From assembly GCF_002968635.1 (NCBI RefSeq), contig NZ_PVBN01000005.1, forward strand, positions 327,590 through 391,589: a stretch of 64,000 nt of DNA, read 5' to 3'. Source of the DNA: Neorhizobium alkalisoli (GTDB taxonomy: Bacteria > Pseudomonadota > Alphaproteobacteria > Rhizobiales > Rhizobiaceae). Both the position numbers and the translations under genes were made by a program. This document shows positions 17,556 through 26,543 of this stretch, one piece after another. Position 1 is the stretch's first letter. Every line of letters begins with the position of its first letter. Under the pieces are notes generated by a model, which was given only the letters and a program-made list of their open reading frames with translations, made no database searches and had not been told where the DNA came from.

Positions 17556-18893
17556 TCACGATGCGGCGCGCATTTCCTCATCGGACCAGCGATAATGCTT
17601 CTTCTCGACATTATCGGAAACTCTTTCCCGCAAAGCTGCAAGATCGATCTGGTGCACGCTGCCGGTCCCGGCAAGATCGAGAGCATTGGCGGCCGCCATG
17701 CCCATGCCGATGCAAGGCCCCATGACCCTGACGCTCGAGAGCGCTGCAGAGTCGGCATCGATGCAGCGGCCGGCGGCGGCAACATTGTCGCATTCGTCCG
17801 GCGTCAGGCTGCCGAGCGGAATGTAATGGGTATGGTCCTTGTCGAAGGTAATCCAGTGATGGCCGTCGCCATGATCGTGCAGCTCGATCGGCCAGGCGGT
17901 CCGTGCGACGGCATCGTCGAACCTCGTGCCGGCCTGGATCTCATCCACCGTCAGGTGATGCCGCCCCGCGATCCAGCGGGTCTGGCGGATACCAGGCAGG
18001 CCGAACGAGCGGATGCGGGCATTGCCGAAGCATTCCGGAAACTCCGTCTTCAGGAACTCGACAGCACGCGCAGCCTGATCCTTGCCCTCAAGCGCCTTTT
18101 TCGAAGCCTCGACCGGATCGAGCGGCGTCTCCACATGAGTCATGTTCATGGCGGCAATGCCGCGTCCCGGGATGGTGAAGCCAAGCCCTTCGCGACGCAG
18201 GAGGCCGTAGCTCGCCGCCTTGTCCTTCATCCGGTCGGCGATCTCGTAGCGCGTCGGCTGCTTTGCCTCGTCGATATTCTCCAGCACCACCATCTGCGTG
18301 CCGAAGACGCCGCCCCTTTCGGGCTCGCGGCAGGCAAACCCGGCCTGCCAGACGAGGGCAGCATCGCCGCTCGCCTCGACCCAGCCCGTGGCCTCGACAG
18401 ATACGCCGCCGTAACGCGTCATGAAATCCGTCTGGACGATACGCCTTCCCTCGACATGCACATCGAGAATGGTGGCGCCAAGCACGACCTGAATTCCCGC
18501 ATCGAGAACGCTGCTCTCCATCCAGCGGCCGAGCACCACTTCGTCATAATAGACGACGGTGGTGTTGGGCCCGTGCCGGTAGTGGACAGCCTTGTCCTGT
18601 GTTTCGAGATAGGCAAGCAGCTGGTCGGCAACGCCATGGGTGAACTGATAGCCGTGAGTACCGTTCGAAAAGAGGCCGCAGAAGGTGGAGATGATGGAAT
18701 TGACCGCCTGGCCCCCAAGTGCTGCCTGCCCATCCACGATGACCACCGTGCGACCGAGCCGTGCGGCTTCGAGGGCTGCCGAAATCCCGGCGATGCCGGC
18801 GCCGACGACGCAGATATCTGCCTTCAGCTTGCGAAAGGGCGCGGCCTTTTCGCGCCTGACGATCCGTGTTTCCCTGCTCAGCATCTGCGTCAT
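17556..18893 (-). CDS. FAD-dependent oxidoreductase (FAD_oxidored family)
   Basis: A 445-residue flavoprotein with an N-terminal dinucleotide fold (ADICVVGAGIAGISAALEAARLG and VVIVDGQAALGGQAV), a central substrate region, and the C-terminal FAD segment CDNVAAAGRCIDADSAALSSVRVMGPCIGMG. This matches the FAD_oxidored group. The start is ATG 18893 (MTQMLSRE) after GAGAGAGG; the 13 extra upstream codons have no such site. It opens the operon with both aconitase X genes and may oxidise the precursor or product of that dehydratase. The substrate is unknown. Confidence 0.85.
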   Translation of the reverse strand: MTQMLSRETRIVRREKAAPFRKLKADICVVGAGIAGISAALEAARLGRTVVIVDGQAALGGQAVNSIISTFCGLFSNGTHGYQFTHGVADQLLAYLETQDKAVHYRHGPNTTVVYYDEVVLGRWMESSVLDAGIQVVLGATILDVHVEGRRIVQTDFMTRYGGVSVEATGWVEASGDAALVWQAGFACREPERGGVFGTQMVVLENIDEAKQPTRYEIADRMKDKAASYGLLRREGLGFTIPGRGIAAMNMTHVETPLDPVEASKKALEGKDQAARAVEFLKTEFPECFGNARIRSFGLPGIRQTRWIAGRHHLTVDEIQAGTRFDDAVARTAWPIELHDHGDGHHWITFDKDHTHYIPLGSLTPDECDNVAAAGRCIDADSAALSSVRVMGPCIGMGMAAANALDLAGTGSVHQIDLAALRERVSDNVEKKHYRWSDEEMRAAS

Positions 18894-19040
18894 CACGCCT
18901 CTCTCGCATGGTGCCCTGTGTCTTCCCGGCACTTATCAGTCGGATGGTAACCGAAGATACCATCGCCGGAACCCGGCAAGTGGCGCGATCAGCTTTCGTG
19001 TTTTGCGAAAGCTGGGAAGCGAAGGACGCGTGATCTCAAG

Positions 19041-19961
19041 TCAGAAGGCAGGAATAGCCTGCGCTGGAATTCCTTGGTCAAACCGTTTCTGTGCATAAGC
19101 AATGAACTCGGCGACGACATTCCTGTTCATCTTGATCCGCGGCACCGACGCCTTCACCCACAAGGGCTCGACCGGAAACTCCGGCATCACCTCTTCCAGC
19201 ATACGATTGTCCAGATCCGATTGCGCGAGGAACCGCGGCAGTATCGCGAGGCCCAACCCCTGTCTGGCGGCTGCAAGCAGGATACGGCTGTCGTTCGCAG
19301 TGAAATTCGAGGTTATCTCCACGTTGAGTGTGCTCGATTCCAGCTGGAAAGTCCAGGTCGTGCCGATCGTGTGGAACGTGATGCATTCATGACCGACCAA
19401 CTCCGTCGGGGTCTTGGGCCTTCTGCGGTTCGCGAAATAGCTCGGCGCCGCGCAAAGAACCCGCGGATAGGGGCAGAGCGGATGGTCGATCACATAGGCA
19501 TAGGATTGCGGCAGCGCGCCTACCGCCACGTCGAAACCCTCTTCCAGCGGGTTTACGGACCGATCGAGCAGAACGATCTCCATCTTGACCCGCGGATTGG
19601 CCGCCTGGAAGGCCGCGCAGATATCGCCGAAGAACATCGAGGTCAGTGTCGTCGGCGCCTTGATGCGCAGTGAGCCGGTCAATCCCAGTTCCTGCGTGTT
19701 GGGAGTGGCCAAGGTCTCCTCGATCTCTCCGACCAGAAGTTGCAGCCGCGGCCTTAACCGCTCCCCGTCGAGCGTCAACGCCAGACGTCGCGTCGTGCGC
19801 ACGAAAAGCTGCGTTTTCAGATGGTCTTCGAGCCGCCTCACCCGTTTGGTGATGACGGAAGTCGCAACACCGAGATCGCGACCGGCTGCGGAAAAACTCC
19901 CGGCGCGGGCAGTTGCAAGAAAGGCTCCGATATCGAGAAGTATATTCACTGTCTTTCTCAT
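19041..19961 (-). CDS. LysR-family transcriptional regulator
   Basis: A 306-residue LysR protein: winged HTH (FLATARAGSFSAAGRDLGVATSVITKRVRRLEDHL) and a periplasmic-binding-like effector domain. The start chosen is ATG 19961 (MRKTVNIL), giving the normal spacing before the HTH; 17 further codons upstream are not conserved-looking. It lies 147 bases upstream of the FAD oxidoreductase gene on the same strand, so it most likely controls the aconitase X operon. Co-transcription is possible. Confidence 0.9.
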   Translation of the reverse strand: MRKTVNILLDIGAFLATARAGSFSAAGRDLGVATSVITKRVRRLEDHLKTQLFVRTTRRLALTLDGERLRPRLQLLVGEIEETLATPNTQELGLTGSLRIKAPTTLTSMFFGDICAAFQAANPRVKMEIVLLDRSVNPLEEGFDVAVGALPQSYAYVIDHPLCPYPRVLCAAPSYFANRRRPKTPTELVGHECITFHTIGTTWTFQLESSTLNVEITSNFTANDSRILLAAARQGLGLAILPRFLAQSDLDNRMLEEVMPEFPVEPLWVKASVPRIKMNRNVVAEFIAYAQKRFDQGIPAQAIPAF

Positions 19962-20020
19962 TTCGAGAAAAAATCGGAATGGCATCAGACATGCAAATCG
20001 AAGCCTGCGCAACTCGACTG

Positions 20021-21637
20021 TTAATTACAACGCGCGCTATGAAACTGGAATTCCGCAGTCACTCTTTCGACGGCCCTGGTCTCGGAAAGGCGCAATGCCA
20101 GCCAGGCAGACACGGCCGACCAGGCGGCGCGCATATAGGCATCCGCCCGGTAAAGCGCCGCGTCAGGGTCGTCTTGCATCACCATCATCCGCTCGCTCAG
20201 CGCCTCGAAATCGTCGAGAACGACAACCAGCGCCTCTGACGCATCGGGATGTTCGGCAGAATAGGCATCCACCTCGTCCCGCACCTTCTGCAGAAAAACG
20301 GCAAGCCCCCTGCCCTCGTCGCGCCAGAGGCGGCGCGTCAGAAAATCCAGCGCCTGCATGCCCGTCGTGCCTTCATAAATCGTCATGACACGAGAGTCCC
20401 GCAGGTATTGCTCAAGGGGCCAGTCACGGGTGAAGCCGACGCCGCCGAGCACCTGGATCGCTCGATGGGCGACATCGAAGCCCGTCTCAGCTCCGAAATT
20501 TTTGACCAGCGGCAGCATCCAGCCCGTGAAATCTTCCAGCCCCGGCTCTGCGTCTAGCCGAGCGAGATCCATGGCCGTCGCCAGTTCCAGCACTGCTGCG
20601 CGCAAAATTTCGGTCGAACTGCGTATCTCATGGAGCTGTCGACGAACATCGGGATGGCTGGCGATCGACACCGGCGGCTGGTCCGCCGGGCCGCCCTGCC
20701 GGCGCTCCCTGGCATAGTCCTCGGCAATATCGGCGGCGGCAGAAGCGATGCCCAGCCCCTGGCAGCCTGTGAGAAGCCGCATCAGTTCGATCATCGTGAA
20801 GAGCTGCGGCAGGCCTCGCCCTTCCTTGCCGAGCAATATGCCCTTCGCATTGTCGAACCGCATGGCGCAGGTCGGGGATCCGTGCAGGCCCATCTTCTCC
20901 TCGATCCGGTCGACCGTGACCCCGTTCGGCTGGCCCTCGACGAAATTCGGCACGAGAAAGAGGCTGACGCCGCGCGTGCCCGGCTGATTGTTGGTGCGGG
21001 CAAGCAGGCAATGGCCAATGCGCGCCCCCATGTCGTGATCGCCGAAGGAAATCCAGATCTTCTGGCCAGTGATGAGCCATTCGCCATCTCGCTGCTCGGC
21101 CTTTGTCCGAAGCCGTCCGACATCGGACCCGGCCTCTGGCTCGGAGATGCAGATCGTGGCCGCCCATTCGCCCGAGGCGAGCTTGGGCACCCATTCGTTT
21201 GCGGTCGCCTCGTCGGCGGTTTCGGCCAGAAGATGCGCGGCGGCGCGCGTAGAACCCGCGGCCATCATCAGGGCGACGCAGCCGCGCTCGAAGAGCGGTG
21301 CGCAAGCGGCATGCAGGGTGAGTGGAACGGCCTGCCCGCCGAATTTCTCCGGCACGTCCATTCCGAGCCAACCAGCTTCGGCATATTGCCGAAACGCATC
21401 GGCAAAACCGTCAGGCGTCTTCACCCGACCGTCAACGACCCGTGCGCCGATCCGATCACCGACCGTATTCAACGGCGCCAGTACGCCTTCGGCAAAACTC
21501 GCCGCTTCCTCGACGATCGCCACGACCGTCTCATCGTCGCAATCCTGCCGAAGATCACGCAGCCGATGCCAGCCCGGCGTCAGAGCCAGCAGCTCCAGCG
21601 TACGGTTTGCCTGATCCGCGAAAGACATCGGCATCAC
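20021..21637 (-). CDS. acyl-CoA dehydrogenase of hydroxycinnamate cluster
   Basis: This is a flavin acyl-CoA dehydrogenase of about 538 residues, larger than the 380-residue type and similar to the DmdC-like group. Motifs include ATICISEPEAGSDVG, ITGQKIWISFGDHD, QVLGGVGFTRDWPLEQYLRDSR and the catalytic Glu in MTIYEGTTGMQA. The start is GTG 21637 or ATG 21634, overlapping the SDR stop. In this cluster it could oxidise saturated phenylpropionyl-CoA esters to the cinnamoyl-CoA level, feeding the hydratase. That substrate is inferred from neighbours. Confidence 0.88.
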   Translation of the reverse strand: MMPMSFADQANRTLELLALTPGWHRLRDLRQDCDDETVVAIVEEAASFAEGVLAPLNTVGDRIGARVVDGRVKTPDGFADAFRQYAEAGWLGMDVPEKFGGQAVPLTLHAACAPLFERGCVALMMAAGSTRAAAHLLAETADEATANEWVPKLASGEWAATICISEPEAGSDVGRLRTKAEQRDGEWLITGQKIWISFGDHDMGARIGHCLLARTNNQPGTRGVSLFLVPNFVEGQPNGVTVDRIEEKMGLHGSPTCAMRFDNAKGILLGKEGRGLPQLFTMIELMRLLTGCQGLGIASAAADIAEDYARERRQGGPADQPPVSIASHPDVRRQLHEIRSSTEILRAAVLELATAMDLARLDAEPGLEDFTGWMLPLVKNFGAETGFDVAHRAIQVLGGVGFTRDWPLEQYLRDSRVMTIYEGTTGMQALDFLTRRLWRDEGRGLAVFLQKVRDEVDAYSAEHPDASEALVVVLDDFEALSERMMVMQDDPDAALYRADAYMRAAWSAVSAWLALRLSETRAVERVTAEFQFHSARCN

Positions 21638-22395
21638 CGCGGCTGCATGCGAATGGCGCCGTCGAGCCGGATCACTTCGCCGTTGACATACTGGTTCTCG
21701 ATCAGGAACCGCACCGCATCTGCAAACTCCGCCGGATCGCCGAGTCTTGACGGATAAGGGATGGCAGCGGCCAGGCTATCCTGCGCCTCCTGCGGCAATT
21801 CGTAGAGCAAGGGCGTCAGAAAAATGCCGGGCGCTACCGTGTTGACGCGGATGCCGAAACGCGAGAATTCGCGTGTCGCCGGCAGCGCCAGGGAGACGAT
21901 GCCGCCCTTGGAGGCCGCATAAGCCGCCTGGCCGACCTGCCCTTCGAAGGCTGCGACGGAAGCGGTGTTGACGATCACGCCGCGCGCCTTGTCTTCCCGT
22001 TCCGGCAGTGTCGACATACGCTCGGCCGCAAGCCGCATCATATTGAACGTGCCGATCAGGTTGATGCGGATCACTCTTTCAAAATCCCCCAGCGGCATCG
22101 GGCCTTGCTTGCCGAGGATGCGTCCCGCCGTACCGATGCCTGCGCAATTGACGAGAATTCTAAGGCCGTCTCCGGCCTGAGCGGCAATATCCAGCGCATG
22201 CGATGCATCGTCTTCGCTCGTTACGTCGCCCAAAAGCGCCGCGCCGCCAATTTCACTCGCCACCTTCTCGGCGGCTGCCGAGTTGCGGTCGAAGATGTGC
22301 ACGATCGCTCCGAGCTTCGCGAGCAATCGTGCCGTCGCCTCGCCGAGCCCCGATCCGCCGCCGGTTACGACCGCGCTCGCCCCTTCGATCTTCAT
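21634..22395 (-). CDS. short-chain dehydrogenase, probable 3-hydroxyacyl-CoA dehydrogenase
   Basis: A 253-residue classical SDR: TGGGSGLGEAT cofactor motif, NCAG, NTASV (Ser) and YAASKGG (Tyr/Lys). The overall pattern (MKIEGASAVVTGGGSG, APGIFLTPLL) is that of the HSD10-like 3-hydroxyacyl-CoA dehydrogenases. In the cluster it would oxidise the beta-hydroxy aryl-propionyl-CoA made by the hydratase to the beta-keto ester, as in the Agrobacterium CoA-dependent beta-oxidative hydroxycinnamate pathway. It overlaps the synthetase gene by four bases upstream and the dehydrogenase downstream. Confidence 0.88.
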   Translation of the reverse strand: MKIEGASAVVTGGGSGLGEATARLLAKLGAIVHIFDRNSAAAEKVASEIGGAALLGDVTSEDDASHALDIAAQAGDGLRILVNCAGIGTAGRILGKQGPMPLGDFERVIRINLIGTFNMMRLAAERMSTLPEREDKARGVIVNTASVAAFEGQVGQAAYAASKGGIVSLALPATREFSRFGIRVNTVAPGIFLTPLLYELPQEAQDSLAAAIPYPSRLGDPAEFADAVRFLIENQYVNGEVIRLDGAIRMQPR

Positions 22396-24248
22396 GCCGC
22401 AAGCTCCTTCCCCACCCGGATGACATCTGTGCCGTCCGCATAAAGCGCATCGACAAGATCGCTGCGTTGAGCGAGCACGGCTCGCTGGTTGATCGAACCC
22501 TTGTCGGTCACCTCGCCCTTTTCGAAACGCAGCGGCTCGGTCATCAGCATCACACGCATGATGCGCGTCGCCGAACCGCTCGCCTGCCGCTGATGCTCGG
22601 CGAGGCGAGAAGCGATCGCCGCCCTTACCTTGGGGTGAGCGACCACCGCCTCATCCGAAAGACCGCTCTCGCCTGCGATGATCTCCCGCAAAGCCGGCAT
22701 GAAAGGCACGACGAGCGCGCCGAGTTCCGCCCGATTCTCGCCAGTGATGACAGCATCGCGGATCAGTCCGCCGAACTGGTTGACGAATTGCGCGCGCAGC
22801 ATGCCGACGGCCACCCAGGTGCCCGTCTGCAGCTTGAAATTCTCCGCCGTCCGGCCGTCAAAATAGAACCCCTTGCTCGGGTCGCCGGGAACCGCAAATT
22901 TCACGGCATCGCCTATGCGATAAAATCCTTCTTCATCGAAAGCAGCGGCCGTCAGCGTCTCGTTCCGCCAGTAGCCGGGAGTGATATTCGGACCCTTCAG
23001 GCGCAGTTCGTACTTGTCCTCGAAGGGCACCAGCTTCAGCGTAACACCTTGAGCAGGGATCCCGATATTGCCCGGCTTGTCCTGAGGATCGGTGCAGAAG
23101 AGCGAAAATGGCGCCGTTTCCGTGGAGCCCAGGCCCGTGCCGAGTGGGATACGTCCCCCCACCGTCATTTCCGCAAGTTCGGTCAACGCGTCCCAGGTGT
23201 GCTGTGCCATACCGGCGCCGGCATACATCATCATTTTCAGGTTCCTGAAGAAGTTCTGGCGGAGCGTATCGTCCTCGCGCATTTCCTGCACCAACATCTC
23301 GTAACCGGCAGGAACGTTGAAATACCAGGTGGGCGAGATCTCCCTCAGATTGGCGATCGTCTGGCCGATCAGCTTCGGCGTCGGTTTGCCACGGTCGATG
23401 TAATAGGTGCCGCCGTGATAGATGACGATGTTGAAGCACTTGTTGCCGCTCGCCGTATGGTTCCACGGCGACCAGTCGACGAGGATCGGCGGCTCGTCCC
23501 GAAAATAACCGTAGCAATCGGCCACCATTTCCTGGTTCGAACAAAGCATGCGTTGCGTCTGGATCACCCCCTTAGGCGAACCCGTAGTGCCGGAGGTGAA
23601 CAGGAATTTCGCGACCGTATCGAGGCCGACGGCATCGAAGGCCTGGTCCACGGCCGCAGTCGGCTCTCTTCGGATGACGTCATCGAACTGATAGGAATTG
23701 GGGCGGTCACCCGGCAGATTGCGGGTGGCAACGAATGGAGTGTCGGCGCCGAAGGCTATATCGACTGCTTTGCGGAAGACGGCTGCGTCATCGGCGAACA
23801 CCAGGCCCGGCGTGATCTGCGCGGCAATTTCAGCAAGTTTGCCAAAGTCTGAGGATAGCGTTGCATATGCCGGCGCGATCGCTGCCGAAGGGATCCCGAC
23901 ATGCTGCGCGCCTAGCGCTATCAGCGCGTGTTCGATCGAATTTTCGGAGAGAATGACGAGTGGACTTTCGGCAGAAAGTTTCAGGTCGAGCAGGAACTGG
24001 CCGATGCGCCGTACCCGGTCGAGCGCCTCTCCATAGGTTACGGTCCGCCAGCCGCCCGTCGCGTCGCGATCGGCCATCCAGGCGCGATCGGGCGCAGTCT
24101 TTGCCCAATGCACCAGCCGCTCGTTGAGCTTGTCCGGATAAGCACCAAGTGGATCTTCCCGCCAGACCAGGAACTCGCCACCCGGCCGCTCCTCCCACTT
24201 TACCACAGGCGACCACAGCTTTACATCACGCGCGGATTGACCGGCCAT
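22392..24248 (-). CDS. fcs: feruloyl-CoA synthetase-like AMP-forming ligase
   Basis: A 618-residue ANL-superfamily enzyme that activates a carboxylate with ATP and CoA. The AMP-binding loop FTSGTTGSPKGV, GTGLGSTETAP and the acceptor motif YRIGDAVKF are present; the unusual C-terminal part (GKGSINQRAVL-like end) fits feruloyl-CoA synthases. The start is ATG 24248 (MAGQSARD) after GGGAGGAG; ten extra upstream codons are rejected. It is divergent from the enoyl-CoA hydratase gene, with an inverted repeat between. The likely substrates are ferulate, coumarate or caffeate. Confidence 0.88.
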   Translation of the reverse strand: MAGQSARDVKLWSPVVKWEERPGGEFLVWREDPLGAYPDKLNERLVHWAKTAPDRAWMADRDATGGWRTVTYGEALDRVRRIGQFLLDLKLSAESPLVILSENSIEHALIALGAQHVGIPSAAIAPAYATLSSDFGKLAEIAAQITPGLVFADDAAVFRKAVDIAFGADTPFVATRNLPGDRPNSYQFDDVIRREPTAAVDQAFDAVGLDTVAKFLFTSGTTGSPKGVIQTQRMLCSNQEMVADCYGYFRDEPPILVDWSPWNHTASGNKCFNIVIYHGGTYYIDRGKPTPKLIGQTIANLREISPTWYFNVPAGYEMLVQEMREDDTLRQNFFRNLKMMMYAGAGMAQHTWDALTELAEMTVGGRIPLGTGLGSTETAPFSLFCTDPQDKPGNIGIPAQGVTLKLVPFEDKYELRLKGPNITPGYWRNETLTAAAFDEEGFYRIGDAVKFAVPGDPSKGFYFDGRTAENFKLQTGTWVAVGMLRAQFVNQFGGLIRDAVITGENRAELGALVVPFMPALREIIAGESGLSDEAVVAHPKVRAAIASRLAEHQRQASGSATRIMRVMLMTEPLRFEKGEVTDKGSINQRAVLAQRSDLVDALYADGTDVIRVGKELAA

Positions 24249-24292
24249 GACACTCCTCCCAGACGTCAATGCCTCCACAGGCTTCCAAAAAT

Positions 24293-24323
24293 TTGTTTAC
24301 AAGGAAACAATCTCCATGTAAAC
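24293..24323. promoter_or_regulatory. putative MarR (HcaR-type) operator between fcs and ech
   Basis: TTGTTT (24293-24298), six bases, AAACAA (24305-24310) is a perfect inverted repeat. It overlaps a second pair, GTTTAC (24295-24300) and GTAAAC (24318-24323). Its place in the only divergent gap of the hydroxycinnamate cluster makes it the best candidate site for the MarR protein encoded two genes away. Confidence 0.55.
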
Positions 24324-24381
24324 GATCAAAAACTCAAGGCGGATGAATGGGAGCGTCCGTTGCTGGAGGAGTAAGCAGAAA

Positions 24382-25176
24382 ATGGCCGATCAGACGGCAA
24401 CGAGCTTCGTCACCTATGAACTCAAGGGCAAGATCGCCCATATAGGTCTCAACCGCCCCGAAAAGCGCAACGCCATCAGCGACCGCTTCGTCGAGATGAT
24501 CGCCGAGGCAGTAGCCCGCGCCGAAAGCGAGGCGAAGGCCGTCGTCCTTTTCGGTCATGGCGACCATTTCTGCGCAGGGCTCGACCTTGCCGAACATGTG
24601 AAGAAGACGCCGATCGAAGGCGTGCGTGGTTCGCGCCGCTGGCATGCGGTATTTTCCGGCATCGAGCACGGCACCATCCCGTGGATTTCTGCTCTGCATG
24701 GCGCGGTGGTTGGCGGCGGCCTGGAGCTTGCGGCGGCCACGCATATCCGCGTTGCAGATCGCTCCGCCTTTTTTGCGCTGCCGGAAGGCCAGCGCGGCAT
24801 CTTCGTCGGCGGCGGCGGCTCCGTGCGGGTCGCGCGGCTGATGGGCGTGGCACGTATGACCGACATGATGCTGACCGGCCGTGTCGCTTCCGCCGAGGAG
24901 GCGGAGAGCTGGAACCTCGCCCAGTATGTGGTCGAAAAAGGCACTGCGCGGCAGAAGGCGCATGAGCTGGCCGAAGCGGCCGCGAGCAATGCCGAGATTT
25001 CCAATTACGCGGTCATCAATGCGCTCCCGCGCATTCAGGATATGGCGAAGGAAGACGGCCTGTTCGTGGAATCCTTCATCTCCTCGTTTACCGCCACCAG
25101 TCCGGAGGCCGAGGAACGGCTGCGGGCCTTCCTGGAAAAACGGGCTGCACGTTTGAAGGCGCCGGGTTCGGCCTGA
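24382..25176 (+). CDS. feruloyl-CoA hydratase-type enoyl-CoA hydratase
   Basis: A 264-residue crotonase-fold protein: NRPEKRNAIS, the oxyanion-hole segments HGDHFCAGLDL and HGAVVGGGLELAAATH, and ALPEGQRGIF with the catalytic-region Glu. It should hydrate feruloyl/coumaroyl-CoA. Whether it also performs the lyase step to vanillin cannot be read; the SDR and amidohydrolase suggest a separate beta-oxidative route. The start is ATG 24382 after GGAGGAGTAAG; the longer frame runs through the operator. Confidence 0.88.
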   Translation: MADQTATSFVTYELKGKIAHIGLNRPEKRNAISDRFVEMIAEAVARAESEAKAVVLFGHGDHFCAGLDLAEHVKKTPIEGVRGSRRWHAVFSGIEHGTIPWISALHGAVVGGGLELAAATHIRVADRSAFFALPEGQRGIFVGGGGSVRVARLMGVARMTDMMLTGRVASAEEAESWNLAQYVVEKGTARQKAHELAEAAASNAEISNYAVINALPRIQDMAKEDGLFVESFISSFTATSPEAEERLRAFLEKRAARLKAPGSA

Positions 25177-25188
25177 GAGGACATCATC

Positions 25189-25644
25189 ATGGATATGCCA
25201 GTCCGCACGTCAGAAGACGTCGATCTAGACCGGCTCAGCACGGCGCTCGGCTTCCTGATGCGGCTCGCGCAGCTCAAGATCTATGAACGTTTTTTCGAGG
25301 AAGTCGGAGAGTACCACCTGAAACCGGGCGAGTTCTCCGTTCTCTGGGTCATCCTTCACAACCCCGGCATCCGCCAGAGCGTCCTCGGCCAAAGGCTGAT
25401 GATCAAGCGCGCCCACATGACCAAGCTCATCCGCGCATTGGAAGATCAGGGCCTCGTCACGCGCCGGGTCCCGGATGACGATCGCCGGGCGGTTGAAATC
25501 ACACTTACGCCGGCTGCCGCAGATAAAGTCAGGCAGGCAAGCCATTGGTTTTTTACCTACGAGGATTCCGTCGGCGCCAACCTTACCAAGGACGAACGCC
25601 AGCAACTGACAGGCCTGCTGCGGAAATTCGTCGGGATTGACTGA
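25189..25644 (+). CDS. MarR-family regulator (HcaR-like)
   Basis: A 151-residue winged-helix protein with IRQSVLGQRLMIKRAHMTKLIRALEDQGLVTRR and the wing DDDRRAVEITLTPAA. It lies 12 bases after the hydratase gene in the same direction. MarR proteins in hydroxycinnamate clusters are repressors released by hydroxycinnamoyl-CoA; by context this one likely acts on the inverted repeat at 24293-24310. Confidence 0.9.
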   Translation: MDMPVRTSEDVDLDRLSTALGFLMRLAQLKIYERFFEEVGEYHLKPGEFSVLWVILHNPGIRQSVLGQRLMIKRAHMTKLIRALEDQGLVTRRVPDDDRRAVEITLTPAAADKVRQASHWFFTYEDSVGANLTKDERQQLTGLLRKFVGID

Positions 25645-25667
25645 AACAGGATCGGGAGGAGCCGGCC

Positions 25668-26543
25668 TTGAATATCGATGAACTGCTCGCGATCGACATC
25701 CATACCCACGCGGAGGAGCCCTGCTGCGGTCCGCGCGACGACGGCTATGACGAATTCCAGGCCGGCATGGCGAAATATTTCAAGAACCCGGCCGGCCACA
25801 AGGGCATGCTGCCGACGGTGAATGAAACTGCCGTCTATTATCGCGAACGCAAGATCGGCTGCGTGATCTTCCCGGTCGACGCTGAGCGGGAAACGGGCTT
25901 TCGTCGCTACAACAACGAAGAAGTGGCGATGATCGCCGCCGAAAACAGCGACATCATGATCCCCTTCGCCTCGATCGATCCGGCGAAAGGCAAGGCCGGC
26001 GCACGGGAAGCCCGCCGCCTCGTGCGGGAGTTCGGCGTCAAGGGTTTCAAGTTTCACCCGACCATGCAGGGTTTTTACCCCAACGACCGGATGGCCTATC
26101 CTCTTTATGAGGCAATCGCCGAGGAAGGCGCAATCACGCTCTTCCACACCGGCCAGACCGGCGTCGGCGCCGGCATGCGGGGCGGCATGGGCATGCGGCT
26201 CAAATTCTCAAACCCCATCCATCTCGATGACGTGGCTGTCGATTTCCCCGATATGCCGATCATCCTGGCCCATCCTTCCTTCCCGTGGCAGGAAGAGGCG
26301 CTGTCGGTCGCGACCCACAAACCGAACGTCTATATCGACATGTCCGGCTGGTCGCCCAAGTATTTTCCGCCGATCCTGGTGCAGTACGCCAATTCCATCC
26401 TGAAACACAAAATGCTGTTCGGCTCCGACTGGCCGGCGATCACACCCGACCGCTGGATGGCGGACTTCGCCAACATTCCGATCAAGGACGAGGTGCGGCC
26501 GCTGATCCTCAAGGAAAACGCCCGCAAGCTGCTCAAGATCTAG
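25668..26543 (+). CDS. amidohydrolase-family protein of hydroxycinnamate cluster
   Basis: A 291-residue TIM-barrel metal-dependent hydrolase of the amidohydrolase-2 type: DIHTHAEE (HxH), FKFHPTMQGFYPND, LFHTGQTG, ILAHPSFPWQEE and MLFGSDWPAI carry the expected His and Asp ligands. The start is TTG 25668, supported by GGGAGGA seven bases upstream. It is the only gene here that could remove the two-carbon unit from the beta-keto aryl intermediate, though decarboxylation or ring-side hydrolysis is possible. It overlaps the convergent LacI gene by 11 bases at the 3' ends. Confidence 0.85.
   Translation: MNIDELLAIDIHTHAEEPCCGPRDDGYDEFQAGMAKYFKNPAGHKGMLPTVNETAVYYRERKIGCVIFPVDAERETGFRRYNNEEVAMIAAENSDIMIPFASIDPAKGKAGAREARRLVREFGVKGFKFHPTMQGFYPNDRMAYPLYEAIAEEGAITLFHTGQTGVGAGMRGGMGMRLKFSNPIHLDDVAVDFPDMPIILAHPSFPWQEEALSVATHKPNVYIDMSGWSPKYFPPILVQYANSILKHKMLFGSDWPAITPDRWMADFANIPIKDEVRPLILKENARKLLKI

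Noticed and set aside
17478..18950. 490-codon rightward frame opposite the FAD oxidoreductase
   Set aside because: Shadow frame without a ribosome site or motif; the leftward flavoprotein has full FAD motifs.
25668..25670. TTG start of the amidohydrolase as a sign of a broken gene
   Set aside because: A good GGGAGGA site lies seven bases upstream and the frame is full-length with all metal ligands, so the gene is taken as intact.
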